Origin: Neorhizobium sp. NCHU2750
GTDB taxonomy: Bacteria; Pseudomonadota; Alphaproteobacteria; Rhizobiales; Rhizobiaceae
Assembly (NCBI RefSeq): GCF_003597675.1
Contig: NZ_CP030827.1
Location: 3,038,001-3,102,000, forward strand
Length of the DNA: 64,000 nucleotides
Reading direction: 5' to 3'
The position numbers were made by a program, and so were the translations under genes. Positions 26,570 to 34,298 of this stretch are shown in pieces. Under the pieces are notes generated by a model. The model was not told where the DNA came from. It did no database searches and saw only the letters and a program-made list of their open reading frames with translations. Position 1 is the first letter of the stretch. Every line of letters begins with the position of its first letter.

Positions 26570-27364
26570 TCACGCGGCAGCCTTCACCGCCTCGTTGAAG
26601 AACAGCGCCTGGCTAATCAGCGCCTTGACCATATCCGGATTGAACGGCTTGGTCACCAAGAACGCCGGCTCGGGACGTTCGCCGGTCAAAAGCCGCTCGG
26701 GGAAGGCGGTGATGAAGATCACCGGCACGCTGGAGCTCTTCAGGATCTCGTTGACGGCATCGATGCCCGAGCTTCCATCGGCAAGCTGAATATCCGCCAG
26801 CACCATTTTCGGATGCGAAGACTGGAACAGCGAGATCGCTTCCTTGTGGGTGCGGGCGATGCCGGTGACCCGATGCCCGAGGTCCTGCACCATCTGCTCG
26901 ATATCGAGCGCGATCAGCGGCTCATCCTCGATGATCATGATCTCGGTGGCGACCTGCCGCGAAATTTCGCGCGATGCTTCGTCGAGCAGCTTGTTCACGT
27001 CCGCGACGCTGACATCCAGCACTTCGGCGGCTTCCTCGGGGGTAAAGCCTTCGACCGAGATCAGCAGGAACGCATGCCGCGCCTGCGATGGAATGGACGA
27101 CAGATTGGCCGACGCGCGCTGCTCCCATGCGAAAGGAGATTCGATCGGACGGATCTCGATCGCGGTGGAACCAAAAATTGCGACAAAGAGTTTATACAGC
27201 GAAACGCGATCCTTCGAGCTTTCCGGAAAGATGGAAACATCGGCAATCAGCGCTTCGAGAACGGCCGCCACATAAGCGTCTCCTGACGTCTGCGATCCGG
27301 TGACCGCACGGGCATACCGGCGCAGGTACGGAAGGTGTGACGCAACGCGCGTGGTGAGTGACAT
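26570..27364 (-). CDS. phyR: PhyR, response regulator and anti-anti-sigma factor
   Basis: A 264-residue protein with an N-terminal sigma-like domain (about residues 1-130, ECF region 2 and 4 mimic) and a C-terminal receiver domain. The receiver shows acidic residues in MIIEDEPL (E146-E148), the phospho-acceptor D191 in MVLADIQLAD, T in FITAFPE and K in LVTKPFNPD. On phosphorylation PhyR binds NepR and frees EcfG. ATG 27364 has GGGGAG upstream; the longer frame from 27421 is leader. A perfect EcfG-type promoter lies at 27407-27431, giving positive feedback. It is divergent from nepR-ecfG. Confidence 0.95.
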   Translation of the reverse strand: MSLTTRVASHLPYLRRYARAVTGSQTSGDAYVAAVLEALIADVSIFPESSKDRVSLYKLFVAIFGSTAIEIRPIESPFAWEQRASANLSSIPSQARHAFLLISVEGFTPEEAAEVLDVSVADVNKLLDEASREISRQVATEIMIIEDEPLIALDIEQMVQDLGHRVTGIARTHKEAISLFQSSHPKMVLADIQLADGSSGIDAVNEILKSSSVPVIFITAFPERLLTGERPEPAFLVTKPFNPDMVKALISQALFFNEAVKAAA

Positions 27365-27406
27365 ACAAATTCTCCCCTGGGCCCGACTGGGCATTGACGC
27401 TGGATT

Positions 27407-27431
27407 AACGTGGGTGAGCAAAATAAGTTCC
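27407..27431 (-). promoter_or_regulatory. EcfG-type promoter of phyR
   Basis: On the minus strand GGAAC (27431-27427), 16-bp spacer, CGTT (27410-27407). This matches the general-stress sigma consensus of alphaproteobacteria (GGAAC-N16/17-CGTT) exactly. The expected leader to the phyR ATG is about 35 nt. Confidence 0.8.
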
Positions 27432-27445
27432 GCAAGACGGAACTT
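27425..27445. promoter_or_regulatory. Inverted repeat made of two back-to-back EcfG -35 boxes
   Basis: AAGTTCCG-CAAGA-CGGAACTT: the GGAAC boxes of the phyR and nepR promoters point outward, seven bases apart. It also resembles an intrinsic terminator because seven Ts follow the right arm, but no plus-strand gene lies upstream to terminate. Confidence 0.7.
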
Positions 27446-27463
27446 TTTTTAATCTCATGCATT
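27439..27463 (+). promoter_or_regulatory. EcfG-type promoter of nepR-ecfG
   Basis: GGAAC (27439-27443), 16-bp spacer starting with seven Ts, then CATT (27460-27463), one mismatch from CGTT. T-rich spacers next to the -35 box are common in strong ECF promoters. The leader to nepR is about 30 nt. Confidence 0.6.
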
Positions 27464-27498
27464 TTCCAACCGACAATTCGTAAGCAGGCGCCCGCGTG

Positions 27499-27717
27499 AT
27501 GAGTGACGAGACCAGAAAAAAGCAGGATATGACGACACTTCAGCAACAAAAACCTGGCTCCATGGCGCCGAACGCTTCCATCTCGCGGAAGCTGAAGGAA
27601 TTCTATGACGCGGTTCAGGAAGAAGGCATTCCCGACCGCTTCCTCGATCTGCTCGAACGGCTGGAAGAGGCCGAAAACGCCCAGAAGGCGCGGACCAAGG
27701 CGGTGGATGCAAAATGA
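27499..27717 (+). CDS. nepR: NepR, anti-sigma factor of EcfG
   Basis: A small acidic/basic helical protein of about 72 residues. The NepR core is ISRKLKEFYDAVQEEGIPDRFLDLLERLEEAE. NepR sequesters EcfG until phosphorylated PhyR takes its place. GTG 27496 and ATG 27499 are adjacent starts; ATG 27529 is also possible, and none has a strong Shine-Dalgarno sequence. Its stop overlaps the ecfG start (ATGA), so anti-sigma and sigma are translationally coupled. Confidence 0.93.
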   Translation: MSDETRKKQDMTTLQQQKPGSMAPNASISRKLKEFYDAVQEEGIPDRFLDLLERLEEAENAQKARTKAVDAK

Positions 27718-28295
27718 GCAGCCAGGCCGAGCCCCCCAAGGCAGACACGGACGACCGCATCTTCAAGCGCGACCTGCTCGCGTCGCTGCCGAACCTGCGC
27801 GCCTTCGCCGTATCGCTCACCGGCCGCCACGACAAGGCGGACGATCTGGTGCAGGATACGATCATGAAGGCCTGGGCCAACCAGAAGAGCTTTACCGCCG
27901 GAACCAATATGCGTGCCTGGCTCTTCACCATCCTGCGCAACGAATTCTACAGCCAGATGCGCAAGCGCGGCCGTGAAGTACAGGATAGCGACGGCCTGTT
28001 CTCCGAGCGCTTTTCCGTTCACCCGGAACAATATGGCCGCCTCGACCTGCAGGATTTCCGCGAGGCGCTCGACAAGCTGCCGGAAGACCAGCGCGAGGCG
28101 ATCGTCCTCGTCGGCGCTGCCGGTTTTGCCTATGAGGAAGCCGCCGAGATCTGCGGCTGCGCCGTCGGCACGATCAAGAGCCGCGTCTCGCGCGCCCGTA
28201 CCCGCCTGCAGGAACTGCTCGGCGTTTCCGGCGAAAGCGACTACGGCCCCGATGCCGGCGATGCCGCCATCACCGCGAGAGCCTTCGGCAGTTGA
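27714..28295 (+). CDS. ecfG: General stress ECF sigma factor EcfG
   Basis: A 193-residue ECF sigma factor of the EcfG group. Region 2 contains DLLASLPNLRAFAVSLTGRHDKADDLVQDTIMKAW and region 4 contains LDKLPEDQREAIVLVGAAGFAYEEAAEICGCAVGTIKSRVSRAR. It directs transcription from GGAAC-N16-CGTT promoters, three of which lie around it. The ATG overlaps the nepR stop by 4 bp. A clean terminator follows at 28319-28342. Confidence 0.95.
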   Translation: MSSQAEPPKADTDDRIFKRDLLASLPNLRAFAVSLTGRHDKADDLVQDTIMKAWANQKSFTAGTNMRAWLFTILRNEFYSQMRKRGREVQDSDGLFSERFSVHPEQYGRLDLQDFREALDKLPEDQREAIVLVGAAGFAYEEAAEICGCAVGTIKSRVSRARTRLQELLGVSGESDYGPDAGDAAITARAFGS

Positions 28296-28318
28296 GTTAT
28301 CCAGATTAGCTCTACAAG

Positions 28319-28342
28319 AAAGGCCGCCTCCGGGCGGCCTTT
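28319..28342 (+). terminator. Terminator after ecfG
   Basis: AAAGGCCGCC-TCCG-GGCGGCCTTT, a perfect 10-bp stem with a four-base loop, 23 bases after the ecfG stop. The tail TTCCGTTTG is moderately T-rich. Confidence 0.8.
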
Positions 28343-28435
28343 CCGTTTGAATTCTAGAATGCCTCATCAAGAAGGCCCCTCATCCGCCTGCTCGCACCTT
28401 CTACGAGCCTTGTGACAAGCAGGTACTTGCCGAGA

Positions 28436-28572
28436 CACCCCCTTCTGGCCTGCCGGGCATCTCCCCCACAAGGGGGAGAAGAACTGTGGCACTCACTCCG
28501 CCTCAAATGAATGACGGGCGGTTCGGCCGGGTTAAGCCCTCCCCCTTGTGGGGAGGGTTGGGAGGGGTTTTC
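28436..28572 (+). repeat. Dispersed palindromic intergenic repeat, copy 1
   Basis: Begins with TCTGGCCTGCCGGGCATCTC, contains CTCCCCCACAAGGGGGAG, a variable middle of about 70 bp, and ends with TTAAGCCCTCCCCC then TTGTGGGGAGGGTTGGGAGG. The two GC-rich arms are inverted complements of each other. It lies between the end of ecfG and the convergent YqjE-like gene. I define this orientation as plus for the family. Confidence 0.85.
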
Positions 28573-28675
28573 CTTGATATATGCGCTCGCTTCCCAGTCT
28601 CTGTGCGCGACCCGCACACGCAAAAAAGCCGCCCGGACCCCGAGCGGCTTTCACCCTTCAAAACTGCTGCGGAAA

Positions 28676-29128
28676 TCACTCTGCCGGTGGCGGTCCCTGT
28701 CGCGGTCCCTTGCCGCCCTGCATCATCAGGAAGCCGAGCCCGCCGGCTGCGGCGAGCAGCATCAGCGGCTTGGATTTCATCAGCAATGGCAAGGCGGAAA
28801 GTGCGGCCGTGGCGGCCAGCGCCTTCTGGCCGTTGATCGCCGCCTCACGCTTCCTGCGCCGCTCCTCCACGGCATTGAGGATCATCACAATGGCGATGAT
28901 GACGAGTGCCATGACGATCATCCCGCCGGCAATCACCAGCATCGCAACCGGCAGGCCCCAGCGCTCACCCAGATAGATGGCAAGTGCAGCGACCAGCAAT
29001 CCATAGGCGGTCCACAAAAACGCGGCCGCGATCCCGTAAAGGATCGCGTTCCGTTTGATTTTGCTTTTCAGCGCTGCCACATCCGTCGCGATGAAGGATG
29101 CGAGCAGCGGCCCCAATGTTGTCAGCAT
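28676..29128 (-). CDS. YqjE-like (phage holin superfamily) membrane protein
   Basis: A 150-residue protein with two central hydrophobic helices (about residues 30-90) and a hydrophobic C-terminal segment (LMLLAAAGGLGFLMMQ). It resembles the YqjE/holin-3 superfamily found beside ElaB/YqjD proteins. It starts six bases after the preceding DUF883 gene and so shares its EcfG-type promoter. Such proteins are stress-induced inner-membrane proteins of unknown function. This is not evidence of a prophage. Confidence 0.8.
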   Translation of the reverse strand: MLTTLGPLLASFIATDVAALKSKIKRNAILYGIAAAFLWTAYGLLVAALAIYLGERWGLPVAMLVIAGGMIVMALVIIAIVMILNAVEERRRKREAAINGQKALAATAALSALPLLMKSKPLMLLAAAGGLGFLMMQGGKGPRQGPPPAE

Positions 29129-29134
29129 CGATGA

Positions 29135-29671
29135 TCAGCGACGCGTCAGGAGCGCGAGAACGAATCCAAGACCGGCAGCGATCGCCACGGACTGGATCGG
29201 GTTCGCCCGGATCTGGCGTTCCAGATCCTGCTCCAGGCTGATCGCCTGGTTCTTGGCGGCCTCGGCAATCTGGTAGGATGCATCGGTCGCTTCGGCGGCG
29301 GCGCGCTTGGCCTTGCCCTTCACTTCGGATGCCTTTTCATTGCCGACTGCGGCAACGGTCTTGGCAAGAGATGCGATATCCTCACGCAGCTGTTCGAGCT
29401 GGAGCTCGATATCCTTGGTCGAGGCAGCCGATGCGCTGCGCGGAAATTCGGTCGTCGTGGAAGTCGATGCAGGCATGACGTTCTCCTGTTTGATCATGGT
29501 CGATTTGACTGCGGGCGATGCTTTGGTCTTGCGCGCGCTTACCTTGGTCCCATCCGTAGAGGAACGTTTCGGCGCGGCCTTGGACGAAGTCGTCGTGGCG
29601 GATGCCGAAGCCTGCGAAACCGGCTTTTTCCGGGCTCTCGTAGCCCTGGGCTTTTCTGCGACGTCGTTCAA
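29135..29671 (-). CDS. DUF883/ElaB-YqjD-like protein with basic histone-like N-terminus
   Basis: The 178-residue form starts at TTG 29671 behind GGGGAG. Residues 1-65 are rich in Lys, Ala, Ser and Thr with histone-H1-like composition (RATRARKKP, KTKASPAVK). Residues about 85-160 form a long amphipathic coiled coil, and the C-terminus is a membrane anchor (SVAIAAGLGFVLALLTRR). ElaB/YqjD relatives are membrane-bound and some bind ribosomes. A second good start, ATG 29476 behind AGGAGA, would give a 113-residue form without the basic region. A consensus EcfG promoter lies upstream. Confidence 0.8.
   Translation of the reverse strand: MNDVAEKPRATRARKKPVSQASASATTTSSKAAPKRSSTDGTKVSARKTKASPAVKSTMIKQENVMPASTSTTTEFPRSASAASTKDIELQLEQLREDIASLAKTVAAVGNEKASEVKGKAKRAAAEATDASYQIAEAAKNQAISLEQDLERQIRANPIQSVAIAAGLGFVLALLTRR
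29482..29487 (-). promoter_or_regulatory. Internal Shine-Dalgarno sequence in the DUF883 gene
   Basis: AGGAGA on the minus strand, five bases before ATG 29476 (MPASTSTTTEF). It could allow a shorter protein lacking the basic N-terminus. Confidence 0.5.
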
Positions 29672-29737
29672 TGAATAACTCCCCTACCCGTCCGTAGCGT
29701 CAAGACAAAACCTGCATGCCAATGGCTGCGGTCTGTC

Positions 29738-29762
29738 AACGGCAAAGACCCGAGATTGTTCC
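29738..29762 (-). promoter_or_regulatory. EcfG-type promoter of the DUF883/YqjE-like operon
   Basis: Minus strand GGAAC (29762-29758), 16-bp spacer, CGTT (29741-29738): an exact match with the same spacing as the phyR promoter. The leader to TTG 29671 is about 60 nt. Confidence 0.8.
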
Positions 29763-29791
29763 AATCCTGCACGGTAAAAACCGAGAATGGC

Positions 29792-30616
29792 TCAGTCTGA
29801 TCTCGAACGCGGGTCGAGAAGGTCGCGCAACCCGTCGCCCAGCATGTTGAGGCCGAGCACCGCCAGCGCAATCGCCAGCCCCGGCAGTATGGCAAGCCAC
29901 GGTGCCTGGCCGAAAAACGTCTGGCTGTCGGCCAGCATCCGCCCCCAGGTCGGCGCCGGCGGCGGCATGCCGAGCCCGAGAAAGGAAAGGCCGGCTTCGG
30001 TGAGGATAGCCAGCCCGAGCTGGATCGTCACCTGCACGATGATCTGGTTGGCGATATTCGGCAGGACATGCACGAGCGTGATCCTTGCCCGCGAACGGCC
30101 GATGCCGATCGCCGCCGTGACATAGTCGCGCGCCCATATCTGCTTGGCGGCGGCAAGCGTCAGCCGCGCAAACACCGGCACCATGAACACCGCAATCGCG
30201 ATGACGGCGGTAAACCGCCCCGAACCGATGAAAGCGCCGAGCATCATAGCCGACAAGATCGGCGGCACGGCAAAGATGATGTCGCAGAAGCGCATCACGA
30301 CGAGTTCCAGAAAACCCCGCCGCATCGCCACGATGACGCCGACAGCCGAACCGACCGTAGCCCCGATCGCCACCGCCATGAACGAGGTGGAAAGCGAATT
30401 CCACGCCCCCACCATCAGCATCGAGGCAAGGTCGCGGCCGAACTGGTCGGTACCGAGAAACCCGCCCGGACCGAACGGTGGCTTCAGCCGCTGCAGGATG
30501 TTGATCTTCGACGGCGCCGCTGGTGTCCAGATCAGCGACAGCAGCGCCAATGCAATGAGAGCGAGCGTGATGACAACCCCGATGACGAAGACCGGTCGGC
30601 GCAAGGCTGACTTCAT
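29792..30616 (-). CDS. Peptide ABC transporter permease, system 2 (DppC type)
   Basis: A 274-residue DppC-type permease. It has LGTDQFGRDLASMLMVGAWNSL near the start, the EAA-type loop YVTAAIGIGRSRARITLVHVLPNIANQ and LSFLGLGMPPPAPTWGRML. Its ATG overlaps the stop of the DppB-type gene (ATGA). It is the last gene of the 39-29.8 kb peptide cluster. No ATPase gene follows, so it probably uses the ATPases encoded upstream at 33.5-35.1 kb. Confidence 0.9.
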   Translation of the reverse strand: MKSALRRPVFVIGVVITLALIALALLSLIWTPAAPSKINILQRLKPPFGPGGFLGTDQFGRDLASMLMVGAWNSLSTSFMAVAIGATVGSAVGVIVAMRRGFLELVVMRFCDIIFAVPPILSAMMLGAFIGSGRFTAVIAIAVFMVPVFARLTLAAAKQIWARDYVTAAIGIGRSRARITLVHVLPNIANQIIVQVTIQLGLAILTEAGLSFLGLGMPPPAPTWGRMLADSQTFFGQAPWLAILPGLAIALAVLGLNMLGDGLRDLLDPRSRSD

Positions 30617-31560
30617 CCTGCCGCCCTCAGCCGCGGATCGATCGCCAGATAGGCAAGATCGACGAGGAAGTTCATGATGATCACCATGGCCGAGAAGAAC
30701 AGCACCACGTCCTGCATGACGACGACATCACGCTGCGACAGCGCCTGATAGGCAAGCCGTCCGAGGCCGGGCAGGTTGAACACATTTTCCACCAGCACCG
30801 CGCCGGCGATGAGAAAGGTGAATTGCAATCCGATCATGGTGACGACCGGAATGAGCGCATTCGGCAGCGCATGGCCCCAGATCGCCGCCCGGTCGCTTAA
30901 GCCCTTGGCCCGCGCGGTACGGACGAAATCCTCGCTCATCACCTCCAGCACCGAGGTGCGCGCCACCCGTGTCAGCACGCCTGCCTGCGACAGCGCCAGC
31001 GCCACGGCCGGCATGATCAGCGCCTTGAACCCTGCCCAGAGCCCTGCATCCCAGCCAGGAAAGCCACCCGCCGGCATGAGGCCAAGCTTGGTTGAAAAGC
31101 CGATGATCAGCAGCAGGCCCACCCAGAAAGCGGGCACCGCGATCGACAGGTAGGAAAATAGCCCGGCAACAAAGTCGACAATGCCATTATGCCGCCTGGC
31201 GGCCGCAACACCGAGCGGCACGGCAATGACGATCGACAGCACCACCGCCATCAGCGCCAATGGCAGCGTCACGGAAAGCCGCTCGCCGATCAGCCCGGCC
31301 ACCGGCACGCCATAGGTATAGGATTGCCCGAGATCGCCGTGCAGCACGCCGAACAGCCAGGCGAGGTAACGAAAAGCCAGCGGCTGGTCGAGCCCCATCT
31401 GGCTCCTCAGTGCCGCAAGCGTCTCCGGCGTCGCCGAAGTGCCCAGCATCACCGCCGCCGGATCACCGGGCAGAAGATCCATCACCACGAAGATCAACAA
31501 AGACACAACGATGAGCGTGACGATGAGGCTTGCGATACGGCGAGAGAGGATGGAGATCAT
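30613..31560 (-). CDS. Peptide ABC transporter permease, system 2 (DppB type)
   Basis: A 315-residue DppB-type permease beginning MISILSRRIASLIVTLIVVSLLIFV, followed by DLLPGDPAAVMLG and the EAA-type loop FVRTARAKGLSDRAAIWGHALPNALIPV. I chose ATG 31560, behind GAGAGAGG-like sequence; the frame opens seven codons earlier without support. Repeat copy 2 lies between this gene and its binding-protein gene upstream. Confidence 0.9.
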   Translation of the reverse strand: MISILSRRIASLIVTLIVVSLLIFVVMDLLPGDPAAVMLGTSATPETLAALRSQMGLDQPLAFRYLAWLFGVLHGDLGQSYTYGVPVAGLIGERLSVTLPLALMAVVLSIVIAVPLGVAAARRHNGIVDFVAGLFSYLSIAVPAFWVGLLLIIGFSTKLGLMPAGGFPGWDAGLWAGFKALIMPAVALALSQAGVLTRVARTSVLEVMSEDFVRTARAKGLSDRAAIWGHALPNALIPVVTMIGLQFTFLIAGAVLVENVFNLPGLGRLAYQALSQRDVVVMQDVVLFFSAMVIIMNFLVDLAYLAIDPRLRAAG

Positions 31561-31616
31561 GGGACGCGGGCTCCAGCGCATTCCTCATGCGGGCTAGCCG
31601 AATGACGCATCAAGAA

Positions 31617-31752
31617 AGACCCCTCCCAACCCTCCCCACAAGGGGGAGGGCTTAACCCAGCCTGACCGCCGAGGCCCGATTGAGGCAGGTGGGTGCCGCA
31701 GATCTTCTCCCCCCTTGTGGGGGAGATGGCCGGCAGGCCAGAGGGGGACTTT
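31617..31752 (-). repeat. Dispersed palindromic intergenic repeat, copy 2
   Basis: Same family as copy 1 in reverse orientation: CCTCCCAACCCTCCCCACAA... at the left and GGGGGAGATGGCCGGCAGGC at the right. It sits inside an operon, between the stop of the system 2 binding protein (31834) and the start of its permease (31560). Confidence 0.85.
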
Positions 31753-31833
31753 CTCCACATGACTGCAGTGAGATCCTTTGAAAAACAGGACCTCGGAATG
31801 CACACAGATGAAAAATAACCGCGGGTCACGCCC

Positions 31834-33369
31834 TCACTCTTCCCAATGCACCTTGGTCAGCACGTTGGACGGGATCGGCTCGTTTTCCCACAGGCCCTTG
31901 AGCTTCTTGTCCCAGATGCCGAGCTTCGGCATGACGAACAGGAAGAGCGCCGGCACGTCATTGGCAAGAATCGTCTGCGCCTCGCCATAGAGCTTCGCCT
32001 GTTCGGCCGGGTCGCTGCTCGCCTCGACCTTGGCCATCACCTCGTTGAAAGCCGGGTTCTTGTAATTGAAGTAATAGGGATCGCGGGCATAGATATCGAT
32101 GTCCATCGCTTCCGCATGGGCAACGATGGTCATGTCGTAATTGCCGCCCTTGAACACGTCCGACACCCATTTGGCCGGAAACTCGGTCGTCTCGATATTC
32201 ATCGTCACGCCGATCTCGGCAAACATCGCCTGCAGGATCTGCGATGTCCGTTGCGCATAGGCCATCTGCGGCGCCTTGATGGTGAAGGAGAAGCCGTTCG
32301 GATAGCCCGCTTCGCCAAGAAGCGCCTTGGCCTTCTCGACGTCATGCGGAAACACGCCGGTCAGGTCCTTGTAGCCGGGATCGTTCGGCGTGTAATGGCT
32401 GCCGATCGGCGTGCCGAGCCCCGACCATGCACCTTCGACCACCATCGCCCGGTCGACCGCCATCATCAGCGCTTGCCGCACCCGCTTGTCGGAAAACGGC
32501 TTGCGGCTGTTGTTCATGCCGGCCACGACCTTGAGCTCGGTATTGCCGATCACGGTCGCAAGCTTGTCGCTGCCCTTGAAACTGTCGACCAGTTCCGGCG
32601 CACCGAATTCGGGAAACGCATCGACATCGCCGGCCGTCAGCGCAGCGGCCTGCGCCTGCGCGTCGTTGATGAAGCGGAATTCCGCCTTGTCGAGCTTCAC
32701 GTCCGCGCTCTTGTTCCAGTAATCCGGGTTTTTCGCCAGATCCACCTTGGCGCCCTTGGCCCAGCTGACGAACTTGAACGGACCGGTGCCGATCGGCGTC
32801 GTCTTGTTGTCGTCGGCCGATTTCGGCTCGACCATGACGGACGACGGCCAGCCGAGCCAGTAGAGCAGGCTGCCGGTCGGCTGCTTCAGCTTCAACACCA
32901 GTGTCGAGGCATCCGGCGTCTCGACGCTTTCGATCGAGGAATAGTAGCGCTTCTGCGGATTGACGCTGTCGGCGCCCCGCGCCCTGTCGATCGCGAATTT
33001 CGCCACCGCACTGTCGAAGGCCACGCCGTTATGGAAGGTCACGCCCTTCCTCAGCTTGAACGTATAGGTCTTGCCGTCGGGCGAGATATCCCAGCTTTCG
33101 GCCAGCTGCGGCTGCACCTTTCCCGTTTCGTCGACGGTCGTCAGCCCTTCGAATATGTTCTGCCAGGTTACCTGGCCGATCGCGACGGGAGCGGCAATCG
33201 TCGGGTCGAGACCGGTCGGCTCGATCGCCATGCCGATCGTCACCGATGTCTTCGCCGCCGCATAGGCCTGCGGCGCGACGAATGCCACGCCGGCGGCAAG
33301 CGCCAGTCCCAGCACGCTGCGCCTCAACACGCCATGACCACCGGCCGCCCGGAATATGGACCTCGACAT
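31834..33369 (-). CDS. Peptide ABC transporter, family-5 binding protein, system 2
   Basis: A 511-residue family-5 binding protein. An unusually long signal region ends at AYA-A (about residue 38) after a hydrophobic stretch (SVLGLALAAGVAFVAP). The mature start TSVTIGMAIEPTGLDPTIAAP and DGKTYTFKLRKGVTFHNGVAFD are family hallmarks. ATG 33369 has GGGGAG upstream. It lies 179 bp after the ATPase gene of system 1 on the same strand, so it may be transcribed with it or from its own promoter in that gap. Confidence 0.9.
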   Translation of the reverse strand: MSRSIFRAAGGHGVLRRSVLGLALAAGVAFVAPQAYAAAKTSVTIGMAIEPTGLDPTIAAPVAIGQVTWQNIFEGLTTVDETGKVQPQLAESWDISPDGKTYTFKLRKGVTFHNGVAFDSAVAKFAIDRARGADSVNPQKRYYSSIESVETPDASTLVLKLKQPTGSLLYWLGWPSSVMVEPKSADDNKTTPIGTGPFKFVSWAKGAKVDLAKNPDYWNKSADVKLDKAEFRFINDAQAQAAALTAGDVDAFPEFGAPELVDSFKGSDKLATVIGNTELKVVAGMNNSRKPFSDKRVRQALMMAVDRAMVVEGAWSGLGTPIGSHYTPNDPGYKDLTGVFPHDVEKAKALLGEAGYPNGFSFTIKAPQMAYAQRTSQILQAMFAEIGVTMNIETTEFPAKWVSDVFKGGNYDMTIVAHAEAMDIDIYARDPYYFNYKNPAFNEVMAKVEASSDPAEQAKLYGEAQTILANDVPALFLFVMPKLGIWDKKLKGLWENEPIPSNVLTKVHWEE

Positions 33370-33548
33370 AGATTGTTCTCCCCTGCCCTCTGCGGCTGCG
33401 CTCCAGCCTGTTATGTCGGCATCTACAGTATCGGCCCGACAATCGGATTCGATTTTCGGAAAGCGCGATGCGTAGATCTAAAGTCAATTCGCAGCTGCAC
33501 ACAATGCTCTTTTGGACCAATCCCAAGCCGGGTTTGGAGAGCACGCGT

Positions 33549-34298
33549 TCAGGTCCGGCGAAAACCTTCGCTGGCGACGAGCAGCTGCCGTGTATAATCC
33601 TGCGAGAAATCGCGGTTCTCGAGTGCTGCCGCCTTCACCGTCTCGACAACCTTGCCCGATTTCATCACCACCAGCCGCTCGCACATGTGGTGGATGACGC
33701 CGAGATCGTGGCTCACCATCACGAAGGTCAGGCCGCGATCCTTGCGCGCCTGTTCGAGCAGGTTGAGAATTTCCGCCTGGATCGAGGCATCGAGCGCCGA
33801 TGTCGGCTCGTCGAGCAAAAGCACCTTCGGTTCGAGGATCAGCGCCCGCGCGATCGCCACGCGCTGCCGCTGGCCGCCGGACAACTGGTGCGAATAGCGA
33901 AAGCGGAAACCGGAACCGAGCCCCACCTCGTCCAGCGCCCGCATGATCCGCTGGTCGACATTGTCGAACCCGTGGATAGCGAGCGGTTCCAGAAGCAGCC
34001 GGTCCACCGTCTGGCGAGGATGCAGCGACCCATAGGGATCCTGGAACACCATCTGCACCGTGCGATAGAATTCCTTCGACCGGCCGCGTCCCGAATAGGG
34101 CTGGCCATTGATCGAAAGCGTCCCGGCGCTGAACGCATTCAGTCCCGCCACCGCCCTCAGCAAGGTCGACTTGCCCGAGCCGCTCTCGCCGACAATGCCG
34201 AAACTTTCGCCCGATGCGACATCGAGTGACACATGGTCGAGCGCCGTGAATTCATCGAAGGTCACGACCATATCGCGCACGGAAAGAACGGCGGTCAT
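33549..34298 (-). CDS. Peptide ABC transporter ATP-binding protein (DppF type)
   Basis: A 249-residue ATPase with [47 protein letters not shown] and VSHDLGVIHHMC. It ends soon after the ATPase core, so it lacks the long C-terminal oligopeptide-type extension of many DppF proteins. ATG 34298 overlaps the stop of the preceding ATPase gene (ATGA); an earlier in-frame start at 34307 is less likely. It pairs with the DppD-type ATPase below and may serve both permease pairs of this cluster. Confidence 0.9.
   Translation of the reverse strand: MTAVLSVRDMVVTFDEFTALDHVSLDVASGESFGIVGESGSGKSTLLRAVAGLNAFSAGTLSINGQPYSGRGRSKEFYRTVQMVFQDPYGSLHPRQTVDRLLLEPLAIHGFDNVDQRIMRALDEVGLGSGFRFRYSHQLSGGQRQRVAIARALILEPKVLLLDEPTSALDASIQAEILNLLEQARKDRGLTFVMVSHDLGVIHHMCERLVVMKSGKVVETVKAAALENRDFSQDYTRQLLVASEGFRRT

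Noticed and set aside
27425..27450. Hairpin AAGTTCCG-CAAGA-CGGAACTT followed by seven Ts, as a rho-independent terminator
   Set aside because: No plus-strand gene lies upstream to terminate; the arms are the -35 boxes of two EcfG-type promoters with correctly spaced -10 boxes.
28676..29128. Holin-like gene as a prophage remnant
   Set aside because: It belongs to the YqjE family, pairs with a DUF883/YqjD-like gene and has a stress promoter; no other phage gene is present.
33370..33548. Terminator between the ATPase gene and the system 2 binding protein
   Set aside because: Only weak pairing (CCAA/TTGG class) is visible with no T-run; I cannot support a transcript end here.
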